Assembly: GCA_963644945.1 (NCBI GenBank)
Contig: CAVIQK010000001.1
Location: forward strand, 62,001 to 126,000
Source: CAVIQK01 sp963644945
GTDB taxonomy: Bacteria; Bacillota; Clostridia; Christensenellales; DTU072
Direction: 5' to 3'
DNA length: 64,000 nt
Each line of letters opens with the position of its first letter. The stretch's first letter is position 1. Position numbers and translations under genes: made by a program. Positions 56,918 to 64,000 of the stretch are shown here, in pieces. Under the pieces are notes generated by a model. That model saw nothing but the letters and a program-made list of their open reading frames with translations, was not told the origin of the DNA and did no database searches.

Positions 56918-57418
56918 ATGAAAGAAATAGACATAAAAGATTTAGAATTCAATCCGTTTTCCATGATCGGTAGCGAGTGGATGCTCCTAACATCCGGACA
57001 AGAAGGCGACTTCAACACCATGACCGTATCATGGGCAAACCTCGGAGTTTTATGGGGCAAAAACGTGGCAATCTCTTACGTAAGACCACAGAGATACACC
57101 CAAAAATTCATGGAGAAAAACGACTATTTTACATTGTCGGTTTTCCCTAAGGAATATAAAAAGGCCCTTGCCTATCTCGGCTCACATTCGGGAAAAGACG
57201 AAGACAAAGTCGGAGCGGTAGGCATTACCCCGATTCATACCGAAGAGTGGACGACTTTTAGAGAAGCAAAACTTGTATTTGTATGCAAAAAACTCTATTG
57301 TTCCAAGATAACCCCCGAAGATTTTATTGATAAAGACATAATTGCCGATTGTTATCCGGACAAAGATTTTCATTACCAATATATAGGCGAAATAGTCAAA
57401 GTTTTAGTCAAAGAATAA
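56918..57418 (+). CDS. Flavin reductase-like (FMN-binding split barrel) protein
   Basis: 166 residues from the ATG at 56918, preceded by TAAGGAG. The core NTMTVSWANLGVLWGKNVAISYVRPQRYT (about 27-55) and SVFPKEYKKALAYLGSHSGKDEDK are typical of flavin reductase-like FMN-binding domain proteins common in gut anaerobes. It probably binds FMN. Substrate unknown. It is followed with no gap by the glycosidase gene, so the two are cotranscribed. Confidence 0.85.
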   Translation: MKEIDIKDLEFNPFSMIGSEWMLLTSGQEGDFNTMTVSWANLGVLWGKNVAISYVRPQRYTQKFMEKNDYFTLSVFPKEYKKALAYLGSHSGKDEDKVGAVGITPIHTEEWTTFREAKLVFVCKKLYCSKITPEDFIDKDIIADCYPDKDFHYQYIGEIVKVLVKE

Positions 57419-59137
57419 ATGAAAGAGTGTAGATTAAATACCAAATACCACATAGACAATATTCCTTTTTCGGAATATCCCCGTCCGCAAATGGAAAGGG
57501 ACAATTTTCTCAACCTCAACGGCAAATGGAATCTAGAAGTCAAAAGGAAAAATTCTACCGAAAACTACGAAATTTTAGTGCCGTTTGCCCCAGAGAGTCT
57601 AAATTCGGGCATTAAAGAAGGCTTTTCGACCACCCCCGAAGACACTCTTATATACAGCCGAAATTTTGAACTCGGCGAAGAATTTTCAAGAAAAAGGACA
57701 CTTATAAATTTCGGTGCCGTCGATTACGAAACCCAAGTTTTTGTCAACGAAACCCTTGTAGGCGAACATAGAGGCGGTTACACCCCGTTTACTTTTGACA
57801 TTACCGATGCGGTAAAAATAGGCAACAATGCCCTAAAAGTAGTAGTCACCGATCCTACCGAAAATTCTCACGGAGCAAGAGGCAAGCAACTCACCAAAAA
57901 AGGTGGCATTTGGTACACCCCGTCAAGCGGAATAGTAGGAAGTGTCTTTATAGAAAGAGTCCCCTTCAACTACATTAGAGATTTTACCATCGACACGAGA
58001 GAGGGAGTTAAAGTCTATGTAGATAGCGACGACGAAGTCGAATATGAAGTGTTTGACGACGGAAAATCTATTCTAAAAGGACGTGGCACAGGAGAACTTA
58101 TTTTCGACTATGATTTTCAATGGTGGTCTCCCGAACACCCAAAACTTTACAATTTTACGCTAAAACTCGGCGAAGACAAAATCAAATCATATTTTGGCAG
58201 AAGGACATTTGGCGAAATAGTCGATAAATACGGCAAAAAACGTCTTGCACTCAACGGCAAGCCCTATTTCTTTTCGGGGCTTCTAGACCAAGGCTATTGG
58301 TCCGACGGCCTATTGACACCCCCTTGCGACGAAGCCATGATAGACGAATTGTCCGCCATCAAGAAAATGGGTTTCAACACATTGAGAAAACACATAAAAA
58401 TTGAGCCGATGCGTTGGTATTACCATTGCGACAGACTAGGAATAATAGTGTGGCAAGACATGGTCAACGGCGGAGCACCGTACAAATTTTCGCACATAGG
58501 TTTACAACCCTTTTTAGGCATCAATCACCCCGATTCCGACTACAAATATTTTGGCAGAACTTCCGCAGGCGAGCGAGCCGAGTTTATCACCGACATGATA
58601 GACACCGTCACCGCCCTAAAAAACGTGGTATCAATATCCTTATGGACGATTTTCAACGAGGGATGGGGACAATTTGACTCGCAAAAAATGACCGATATAC
58701 TGAAAACCATTGACGACACCAGAATCATAGACTCGGTATCCGGTTGGCACGACCAAGGCGAAAACATAACCCCAATAAAAAGTCTTCACACCTACTTTAC
58801 TCCGCTAAAAGTGCCTGCGACTTCTCGCACTGTAATTCTTTCCGAATTTGGCGGTTACTCGCTAAAAGTCAAGGATCACGTCTATTCCCAAGAAAAGATC
58901 TTCGGTTATAGAGTGTATAAAGACACCGAAAAACTCAAAAAAGCCCTTGAAAAACTTTATATAAAGAAATTAAAACCATTGATAAAAAAGGGACTGTCTG
59001 CGGCAATTTATACTCAGGTAAGCGACGTCGAAGAAGAAGTCAACGGACTGTTTACTTTCGATCGAGCCGTCCAAAAAATCGATGACGAAACCATGCGCAG
59101 TTTGAACATCGAATTATACAAAGAACTCGACAAGTAG
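57419..59137 (+). CDS. Glycoside hydrolase family 2 protein
   Basis: 572 residues. An N-terminal jelly-roll sugar-binding domain (about 20-180, with LNLNGKWNLEV and TPFTFDIT), a short Ig-like domain, and the TIM barrel (about 270-572). The acid/base E414 in NEGWGQF and the nucleophile E476 in SEFGG are both present. No signal peptide, so it acts in the cytoplasm on imported sugars. Closest in style to beta-galactosidase/beta-glucuronidase-like GH2 enzymes without the extra C-terminal domains, which makes it short for the family; specificity cannot be told. The ATG follows directly on the stop of the flavin reductase-like gene. Confidence 0.9.
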   Translation: MKECRLNTKYHIDNIPFSEYPRPQMERDNFLNLNGKWNLEVKRKNSTENYEILVPFAPESLNSGIKEGFSTTPEDTLIYSRNFELGEEFSRKRTLINFGAVDYETQVFVNETLVGEHRGGYTPFTFDITDAVKIGNNALKVVVTDPTENSHGARGKQLTKKGGIWYTPSSGIVGSVFIERVPFNYIRDFTIDTREGVKVYVDSDDEVEYEVFDDGKSILKGRGTGELIFDYDFQWWSPEHPKLYNFTLKLGEDKIKSYFGRRTFGEIVDKYGKKRLALNGKPYFFSGLLDQGYWSDGLLTPPCDEAMIDELSAIKKMGFNTLRKHIKIEPMRWYYHCDRLGIIVWQDMVNGGAPYKFSHIGLQPFLGINHPDSDYKYFGRTSAGERAEFITDMIDTVTALKNVVSISLWTIFNEGWGQFDSQKMTDILKTIDDTRIIDSVSGWHDQGENITPIKSLHTYFTPLKVPATSRTVILSEFGGYSLKVKDHVYSQEKIFGYRVYKDTEKLKKALEKLYIKKLKPLIKKGLSAAIYTQVSDVEEEVNGLFTFDRAVQKIDDETMRSLNIELYKELDK

Positions 59138-59148
59138 TATCAAGATAT

Positions 59149-59183
59149 AAAAAAGGCTCACACCTAGATGCGAGCCTTTTTTT
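59149..59183. terminator. Bidirectional terminator between the GH2 gene and gdhA
   Basis: AAAAAGGCTC/GAGCCTTTTTTT with an inner CA/TG pair. T-runs occur on both strands, fitting the convergent genes on either side. Confidence 0.85.
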
Positions 59184-59197
59184 ATAGCGATTTTAGA

Positions 59198-60544
59198 TCA
59201 TACAATACCGTATGCAAGCATTGCATCGGATATTTTCTTGAATCCCGCAAGGTTGGCGCCTGCGACCAAGTCATAACCGATTCCGTATTCGTCGGTAGCG
59301 ACGATAATTTGATTGTATATGCTCTTCATGATGCCTTTTAATTTTGCATCGACTTCTTCTGCGGTCCAAGCAAGACGTTCGCTGTTTTGTGACATTTCTA
59401 GTCCCGATACTGCAACTCCGCCTGCATTACAAGCCTTTGCGGGCGAGATGATAATGCCGTTTGCTTTAAGGAAGTCAATTGCTTCGTTTGTGGTAGGCAT
59501 GTTGGCTGCCTCGTTGACATATTTGACACCGAGATCGACGAGTTTTCTTGCTTCGTCAATACCGATTTCGTTTTGAGTTGCGCAAGGCATATAAACATCT
59601 GCTTTGACATTTCCCCAAGGTTTTTGACCTGCGAAGAAAGGAAGACCGAACTCTTTTGCGAAGTTCTCGACTTTGCCTGTTCTACGTGCTTTTAATTCAA
59701 GCATAAAATCGACTTTTTCACCGCTTATGCCGTCTTTGTCATAGACATAACCGTCACGACCGGAAACAGTGAGAATCTTACCGCCTAGTTCGGATATTTT
59801 CTTACAAGCACCCCAAGCGACGTTGCCGTAGCCGGAGATAGCAAAAGTCATATCGCTTATTTTTTTGCCGTCACGTTTCAAAACTTCTTCAAGGAAATAG
59901 GTTGCACCGTATCCGGTTGCTTCCGGACGAATAAGACTTCCGCCAAAAGATAGTCCTTTTCCGGTCAAAACACCGTTTTCGTATGCTCCTTTAATTTTCT
60001 TATATGCGCCGAAAAGATAACCGATTTCTCTACCGCCGACGTTTAGATCTCCTGCGGGGACGTCCATATCGGGACCGATGTGACGGTATAGTTCACTCAT
60101 AAAGGACTGACAAAAACGCATAACTTCCATATCGCTTTTACCTGCGGGATCGAAGTCGGCACCACCTTTTGCACCACCCATAGGAAGAGTAGTCAAGGAA
60201 TTTTTGAAGGTTTGTTCGAATCCCAAAAATTTCATAATGGAGAGGTTGACCGTCTTGTCAAAACGAAGACCACCTTTGTATGGTCCGATCGAATTGTTGA
60301 ATTGCACTCTATAACCACGGTTGACTTGAACTTTTCCGTTGTCATCTACCCAAGGCACACGGAACATAATTTGTCTGTCGGGTTCAACCAATCTTTCGAG
60401 AATAGAATATTCTCTAAGTTCTTTTTCACGCTTACGGACGGCAGGTTCTAGCGAAGTGAGGACTTCTTTGACCGTTTGCATAAATTCCGGTTGGTTAGGG
60501 TTTTTCAATTGCGTGCTTTCAATTACATCGGTAATATAACTCAT
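59198..60544 (-). CDS. gdhA: NADP-dependent glutamate dehydrogenase
   Basis: 448 residues, the usual length for hexameric GDH. The substrate-binding block RGYRVQFNNSIGPYKGGLRF, catalytic PMGGAKGGADFDP, PAGDLNVGGREIGYLFGAYKK and the Rossmann segment GYGNVAWGA are intact. It converts 2-oxoglutarate and ammonium to glutamate, the main ammonium entry route in many gut anaerobes. TAAGGAGATAAAATT precedes the ATG. Promoter at 60580-60609, minus strand. Confidence 0.97.
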   Translation of the reverse strand: MSYITDVIESTQLKNPNQPEFMQTVKEVLTSLEPAVRKREKELREYSILERLVEPDRQIMFRVPWVDDNGKVQVNRGYRVQFNNSIGPYKGGLRFDKTVNLSIMKFLGFEQTFKNSLTTLPMGGAKGGADFDPAGKSDMEVMRFCQSFMSELYRHIGPDMDVPAGDLNVGGREIGYLFGAYKKIKGAYENGVLTGKGLSFGGSLIRPEATGYGATYFLEEVLKRDGKKISDMTFAISGYGNVAWGACKKISELGGKILTVSGRDGYVYDKDGISGEKVDFMLELKARRTGKVENFAKEFGLPFFAGQKPWGNVKADVYMPCATQNEIGIDEARKLVDLGVKYVNEAANMPTTNEAIDFLKANGIIISPAKACNAGGVAVSGLEMSQNSERLAWTAEEVDAKLKGIMKSIYNQIIVATDEYGIGYDLVAGANLAGFKKISDAMLAYGIV

Positions 60545-60579
60545 AATTTTATCTCCTTAATATATTTTTTATACGGCAC

Positions 60580-60609
60580 ATTATACAACAAAAGATTTTT
60601 TTTACGCAA
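60580..60609 (-). promoter_or_regulatory. Promoter of gdhA
   Basis: On the minus strand TTGCGT (60609-60604), 18-base spacer, TATAAT (60585-60580), with TG directly before the -10. The leader is only about 30 bases. Confidence 0.65.
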
Positions 60610-60679
60610 CTGATAAGAATAAATTTTTATTGCTACCCTTCAATTTTTTTTGTAAAGAATTGTAAGAAAAACAAAATAA

Positions 60680-60719
60680 AAAAATCACCAAAGCCTTTTA
60701 TAGAACTTTGGCGATTTTA
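60680..60719 (-). terminator. Terminator of the tRNA-Thr gene
   Basis: Just after the tRNA on the minus strand, AAAATCGCCAAAG pairs with CTTTGGTGATTTT across a 12-base loop (one G-T pair), then T-run. Confidence 0.85.
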
Positions 60720-60795
60720 TGGAGCTGATAACCAGACTTGAACTGGTGACCTCATCCTTACCAAGGATGTGCTCTACCTGCTGAGCTATATCAGC
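60720..60795 (-). tRNA. tRNA-Thr (anticodon GGT)
   Basis: The complete 76-nt cloverleaf reads on the minus strand. Acceptor stem GCTGATA/TATCAGC, D-arm with AGCAGGTA, anticodon stem CATCC/GGATG around TTGGTAA (anticodon GGT), T-arm ACCAG-TTCAAGT-CTGGT. Discriminator T and an encoded CCA end. A terminator follows directly. Confidence 0.97.
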
Positions 60796-60863
60796 AAAAT
60801 CATTTTTGCTACATTATTATAATGACTATTGGGGGTGGCTGTCAAGATTTTTTGTTAAAATGT

Positions 60864-60892
60864 TTTACTTATCTTTTTTGGTCAAGTATAAT
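60864..60892 (+). promoter_or_regulatory. Promoter of the SIS-domain/hpt operon
   Basis: TTTACT (60864-60869), 17-base spacer, TATAAT (60887-60892). The start site near 60899 supports the ATG at 60926. Confidence 0.6.
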
Positions 60893-60925
60893 ATTTACTA
60901 TCAAGAAATATTCGGAGGCCAAAAT

Positions 60926-61960
60926 ATGTCCTTAATGATGCAAGAATTGCTTACCGCACCCGAAGTTGTCAGGCAAGTTATCGAAAACAACAAAACAGTA
61001 GTAAAAAACATTGCCGAGGAGTTCAAAAAGAGAGGACTCACCAACATAACGACAGTAGCAAGAGGCTCATCCGACAATGCCGCCACCTATTTCAAATACC
61101 TGTCCGAAATTATAGCGGGCGTCATGGTATCTAAATACACCCCCTCAATTACAACGGTTTATTGCCAAGGCACAAGACTTTATTCCAACATGCTGTTGGC
61201 GATTTCCCAAAGTGGCCAATCTACCGACACCTTGATGGTAGTAGAAGACGCAAAACGTCGTGGAACAATGACGGTTGCCGTCACCAACGATCCCCAAAGC
61301 CCCCTTGCAAAACTAGCCGATTTCAACGTAGATCTTTCCGCAGGCCCCGAGGCTAGCGTGTCCGCCACCAAAACCTTTATAGCAGAACTTGCGGCATTAT
61401 ATATGATTGCCAACCAAATTGCCCCCAAAACCGCCAAAATGAATTTGAAAGAGATTCCTTCGGTTTTAGAAAAGTTTATCGCAGCAGAAAACAACAACCT
61501 ACTAAAACTCGCAAGCGAAACCAAAGATCTCAACAACATTATTGTTTTGACTAGGGGACTAATGCAAGGAATAGCATCCGAAACATCGCTAAAACTCATG
61601 GAAACATGCTACAAAATGACTCGTCCCTTCTCGACTGCCGATTTCATGCACGGACCGTTTGCCGTCGTAGAAGAAGGCACCCCCGTCATAATACTTGCCC
61701 CCAGCGGACAATTTGACGACGAATTTACCGACATGGTAAGAAGACTAAGCCTTCTCGGTGCAAGAGTGGTAGCCTTTTCGGACATAAAAGACGTTCTCGA
61801 CACCGCCGAATTCAAAATGAAGATGCCGTCATATTATGCTTTGACCTCGCCTTTTGTTTATGCAATGGCGGTCCAACTATACTCCGCCCACATGGCAGAC
61901 GTCATCGGCAACAATCCCGACAAACCCAGAAACTTAAAGAAAGTTATTATCACTAAATAA
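60926..61960 (+). CDS. SIS-domain sugar-phosphate protein (GlmS C-terminal/AgaS-like)
   Basis: 344 residues from the ATG at 60926, preceded by CGGAGG; an upstream in-frame start lies before the promoter. Two SIS domains: the first (about 30-165) has ARGSSDNAATYFKYL and AISQSGQSTDTLM, and the second (about 185-344) has LTRGLMQGIASETSLKLMETC and DFMHGPFAVV. This is the isomerase half of glucosamine-6-phosphate synthase without the glutaminase domain, as in sugar-phosphate isomerases and deaminases acting on glucosamine-6-phosphate or related amino-sugar phosphates. Exact reaction uncertain. The hpt gene follows after 13 bases. Confidence 0.88.
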   Translation: MSLMMQELLTAPEVVRQVIENNKTVVKNIAEEFKKRGLTNITTVARGSSDNAATYFKYLSEIIAGVMVSKYTPSITTVYCQGTRLYSNMLLAISQSGQSTDTLMVVEDAKRRGTMTVAVTNDPQSPLAKLADFNVDLSAGPEASVSATKTFIAELAALYMIANQIAPKTAKMNLKEIPSVLEKFIAAENNNLLKLASETKDLNNIIVLTRGLMQGIASETSLKLMETCYKMTRPFSTADFMHGPFAVVEEGTPVIILAPSGQFDDEFTDMVRRLSLLGARVVAFSDIKDVLDTAEFKMKMPSYYALTSPFVYAMAVQLYSAHMADVIGNNPDKPRNLKKVIITK

Positions 61961-61973
61961 GGAAGATTCAGTT

Positions 61974-62510
61974 ATGCATAAAGACATGGAGAGTGTTTTG
62001 ATCTCCAAAGAAGAAATCAAAAATCGTATCAAAGAAATTTCCGCCCAACTCAACAAAGACTACGAAAACCAAGACGTTGTCATGATTTGTGTACTAAAAG
62101 GCTCAGTCAACTTTTTTGCCGACCTCGTCAAAGAACTTGAATTCAATGCGATCTACGACTTTATGGTCGTTTCTTCATACGGCGCAGGCGTCGAATCTAC
62201 CGGCTTTATCAACATCAAAAAGGATTTGTCCGAAGACATCTCCGGAAAACACGTCATCATAGTAGAAGACATCATCGATTCCGGCAACACCCTATTTTAT
62301 CTTCGCACACTACTTACGGAAAGAAATGCGGCATCTGTAAAAATCGTCACGCTTTTGGATAAACCCGACCGCAGAGAAAAACCCATCGATCCCGATTATG
62401 TCGGTTTTGTCATCCCCAACAAATTCGTAGTAGGTTATGGCCTTGATTACAACGAAAAATATCGCAACTTACCCGAAGTTTACGTGTTGTCACCCAAGGT
62501 ATATTCTTGA
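61974..62510 (+). CDS. hpt: Hypoxanthine phosphoribosyltransferase
   Basis: 178 residues, the usual size. The PRPP-binding loop VIIVEDIIDSGNTL is near 95-108, with the flexible loop SSYGAG at about 67-72 and the purine-contact segment DYVGFVIPNKFVVGYGLDYNEKYRNLP near the end. It salvages hypoxanthine and guanine to IMP and GMP in the cytoplasm. It follows the SIS gene in the same operon. Its stop (62508-62510) abuts the stop of the convergent recO with no gap and no terminator. Confidence 0.96.
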   Translation: MHKDMESVLISKEEIKNRIKEISAQLNKDYENQDVVMICVLKGSVNFFADLVKELEFNAIYDFMVVSSYGAGVESTGFINIKKDLSEDISGKHVIIVEDIIDSGNTLFYLRTLLTERNAASVKIVTLLDKPDRREKPIDPDYVGFVIPNKFVVGYGLDYNEKYRNLPEVYVLSPKVYS

Positions 62511-63164
62511 TTAAATACTAGTAAAAAGTTTTAGAGTTTCGGCGACAGAATTGAGTTTTGCCGAAAAAGAATAATGATAAATTCTCCCGAGAGTATTTAG
62601 GAGAGACAGAATTGTCGCTTCCGTCACATCAAGCGAATCGAGATCCCCGATACTCAAATTAGAAAAGGCGACCAGTACGTCTTTTTCTTTTACATGAATA
62701 GCAAAATCGTTGTAATCGACACCTTCCAACTTGAATAGTAGATATAACCCATAACAAGTAATAATAAGAGGGTTGTAATCGGACTCGTCAACAATTTCCA
62801 AGAGGTTTTTGAGGAGTTCGAATTCTTCGGTTAGTTCGTTGCCTTCAACGGAAACTTTCAAAACGCTTTCCGTAAGAATAGAAGACGCCGAATATTTTTT
62901 TACGTCGGTCCATAGAGAATAGTGCGTAGCCAAAACGTTTGCCGTTGTCGCTTGATATATACCGTTTCCGCACTCGATTAGCGAATAATCGACCAAAGAA
63001 AAAAGCGAAGTAGCCATTTTCAACTTGGCTTTTTCGCTTTTCACACCCTTAAAAATAATCGACACTGCTCCGGTTTTGGTAATTACGGTAGCAAGTTTGT
63101 CGTTTTCTTTATAATCAATGGTTTTTGCGACTATGCCGACGAGCCTTGTTTCTTTTCGTTTCAT
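62511..63164 (-). CDS. recO: DNA repair protein RecO
   Basis: 217 residues, about 20-30 shorter than most RecO. The N-terminal OB fold is recognisable by RLVGIVAKTIDYKENDKLATVITKTGAVSIIFKGVKSEKAK. A helical domain follows. The four cysteines of the zinc finger found in many RecO proteins are missing, which is known in some members. RecO anneals single strands and helps load RecA in the RecFOR pathway. It lies 7 bases downstream of era, the standard clostridial order. Confidence 0.9.
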   Translation of the reverse strand: MKRKETRLVGIVAKTIDYKENDKLATVITKTGAVSIIFKGVKSEKAKLKMATSLFSLVDYSLIECGNGIYQATTANVLATHYSLWTDVKKYSASSILTESVLKVSVEGNELTEEFELLKNLLEIVDESDYNPLIITCYGLYLLFKLEGVDYNDFAIHVKEKDVLVAFSNLSIGDLDSLDVTEATILSLLNTLGRIYHYSFSAKLNSVAETLKLFTSI

Positions 63165-63171
63165 CTAAGGA

Positions 63172-64000
63172 CTAGTCCTCTTTTTTCTTGACATAACCGA
63201 GATCCGACAAAACCAATTGATCGTTTCTCCATTCTTCCTTAACTCTTACCCATAGAGTAAGGAAGATTTTAGCCCCCGTAATTTGTTCGAGATCTTCTCT
63301 TGCATAAGTGGCGATTTTCTTGATCATAGCACCGCCTTTTCCCAAAACAATGCCCTTATGATTTTTCTTTTCGACCACAATATCGGCATCGATATCGATG
63401 AGATTTCCCGTCTCTCTATATTCGTATTTGTTGACGTTTACGCCTATTCCGTAGGGGACTTCTTCACCGAGCAGTCTAAGAGCCTTTTCCCTAATTATTT
63501 CGGCTGTCATGAATCTCATATCCGACAAAGTATAATCATCGTCGTCATATCTCTTTTCTCCAAGCGGCAGATATTTTTTCAACTCGTCAATGACTACTTT
63601 AATATTCTTTCCTCTAAGAGCAGACATCGGCACGATAGCCACAAGTTTTTCAAAAGTAGAAAGTTCTTTAAGAATCGTTGCGACTTTTTCTTTTTCGACG
63701 TGATCGACTTTGTTGACCGCCACAACTACCGGAAGTTCGGTCTCCAAATATCTTGCAATATATCTCTTATCTTCCTCTCTAAGCCCTTTTTCGCTGTCCA
63801 CGACATACAAAATGACATCGGCATCGTCTAGCGCATTGGTGACGCTTTTCATCATATATCTACCGAGTCTATTCTTCGGTGCGTGGATACCGGGGGTATC
63901 GATAAAAACAATTTGAGCGGTATTATCCGTATATATACCGAGAATGCCGTTTCTTGTCGTTTGGGGCTTCCACGAAACAATAGAAACCTTTTCGCCTACG
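63172..64000 (-). CDS. era: GTPase Era (N-terminus beyond window)
   Basis: About 276 residues are visible. The G2 region KPQTTRN and G3 DTPG(IH) lie near the window edge (about 63,880-63,975), then NKVD (G4) and the SALRGKN segment (G5). A C-terminal KH domain (about the last 80 residues) has GKGGAMIKKI, the RNA-binding loop. The P-loop (G1) must lie just outside. Era binds the 3' end of 16S rRNA and helps 30S assembly. The reading frame stays open to base 64000. Confidence 0.96.
   Translation of the reverse strand, partial: VGEKVSIVSWKPQTTRNGILGIYTDNTAQIVFIDTPGIHAPKNRLGRYMMKSVTNALDDADVILYVVDSEKGLREEDKRYIARYLETELPVVVAVNKVDHVEKEKVATILKELSTFEKLVAIVPMSALRGKNIKVVIDELKKYLPLGEKRYDDDDYTLSDMRFMTAEIIREKALRLLGEEVPYGIGVNVNKYEYRETGNLIDIDADIVVEKKNHKGIVLGKGGAMIKKIATYAREDLEQITGAKIFLTLWVRVKEEWRNDQLVLSDLGYVKKKED

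Noticed and set aside
60806..60925. Extended N-terminus of the SIS-domain protein with a hydrophobic segment
   Set aside because: The promoter at 60864-60892 lies inside the extension, and the ATG at 60926 has a CGGAGG site and starts a normal SIS protein.

Overview
The window looks like a piece of chromosome from an uncultured, anaerobic, low-to-moderate GC Bacillota, most likely a Clostridia-type gut lineage. The evidence is strong GGAGG ribosome binding sites, near-consensus TTGACA-17-TATAAT promoters, a class III (oxygen-sensitive) ribonucleotide reductase, an iron-sulfur protein beside a Crp/Fnr regulator, and several lipoproteins and surface proteins with Gram-positive-style signals. 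No prophage, insertion sequence or CRISPR array was seen. The taxonomic placement is an inference; no rRNA gene is present.

Layout. Positions 1-1354 carry a partial membrane protein gene and a LysR regulator on the minus strand. Positions 1476-1660 hold a compact, highly structured transcription unit with its own promoter and terminator and no obvious ORF (candidate ncRNA). 1763-3003 is the rpsF-ssb-rpsR operon. 3023-9331 carries a 2Fe-2S protein, ftsH, and an mgtC / flavoprotein / flavoprotein operon. 9443-14804 holds a transglutaminase-like lipoprotein, a mutarotase-like protein and a divergent ROK-family protein.

The centrepiece is 15158-38797: one uninterrupted 23.6 kb gene for a lipoprotein of about 7,880 residues. 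Its N-terminal half contains about 14 divergent repeats of a beta-rich module of unrecognised family. Three prealbumin-like (carboxypeptidase-regulatory-like) domains follow, and then a long C-terminal run of Ig-like (Big_4-type) domains. After it come another lipoprotein gene (38915), a divergent small zinc-ribbon protein with a polyacidic tail (minus strand), and a second very large surface gene (41370-47765, about 2,130 aa, signal peptide plus C-terminal membrane anchor). The two giant genes share an unusual alternating purine-pyrimidine CGTG-rich promoter/leader with a CGTG-N4-CACG inverted repeat shortly before the start codon, so they may be co-regulated.

47765-49493 is rmuC-pgsA. 49582-51319 (minus strand) is a 4Fe-4S protein, a DUF1858 protein and a Crp/Fnr regulator, with a 14-bp FNR-geometry palindrome at about -41.5 of the operon promoter. 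51686-55654 is nrdD-trxB-nrdG, in which NrdD carries a fused C-terminal redoxin; the promoter carries NrdR-box-like palindromes. 55727-59137 holds a FucO-like lactaldehyde reductase, a flavin reductase-like protein and a family 2 glycosidase. 59198-64000 holds gdhA (minus), tRNA-Thr(GGT) (minus), a SIS-domain protein with hpt (plus), and recO-era (minus; era is cut by the window edge).

Most genes are ordinary housekeeping genes. The accessory and novel content lies in the surface-protein region 9.4-47.8 kb, the 1.5 kb ncRNA candidate, and the regulatory DNA of the redox genes.
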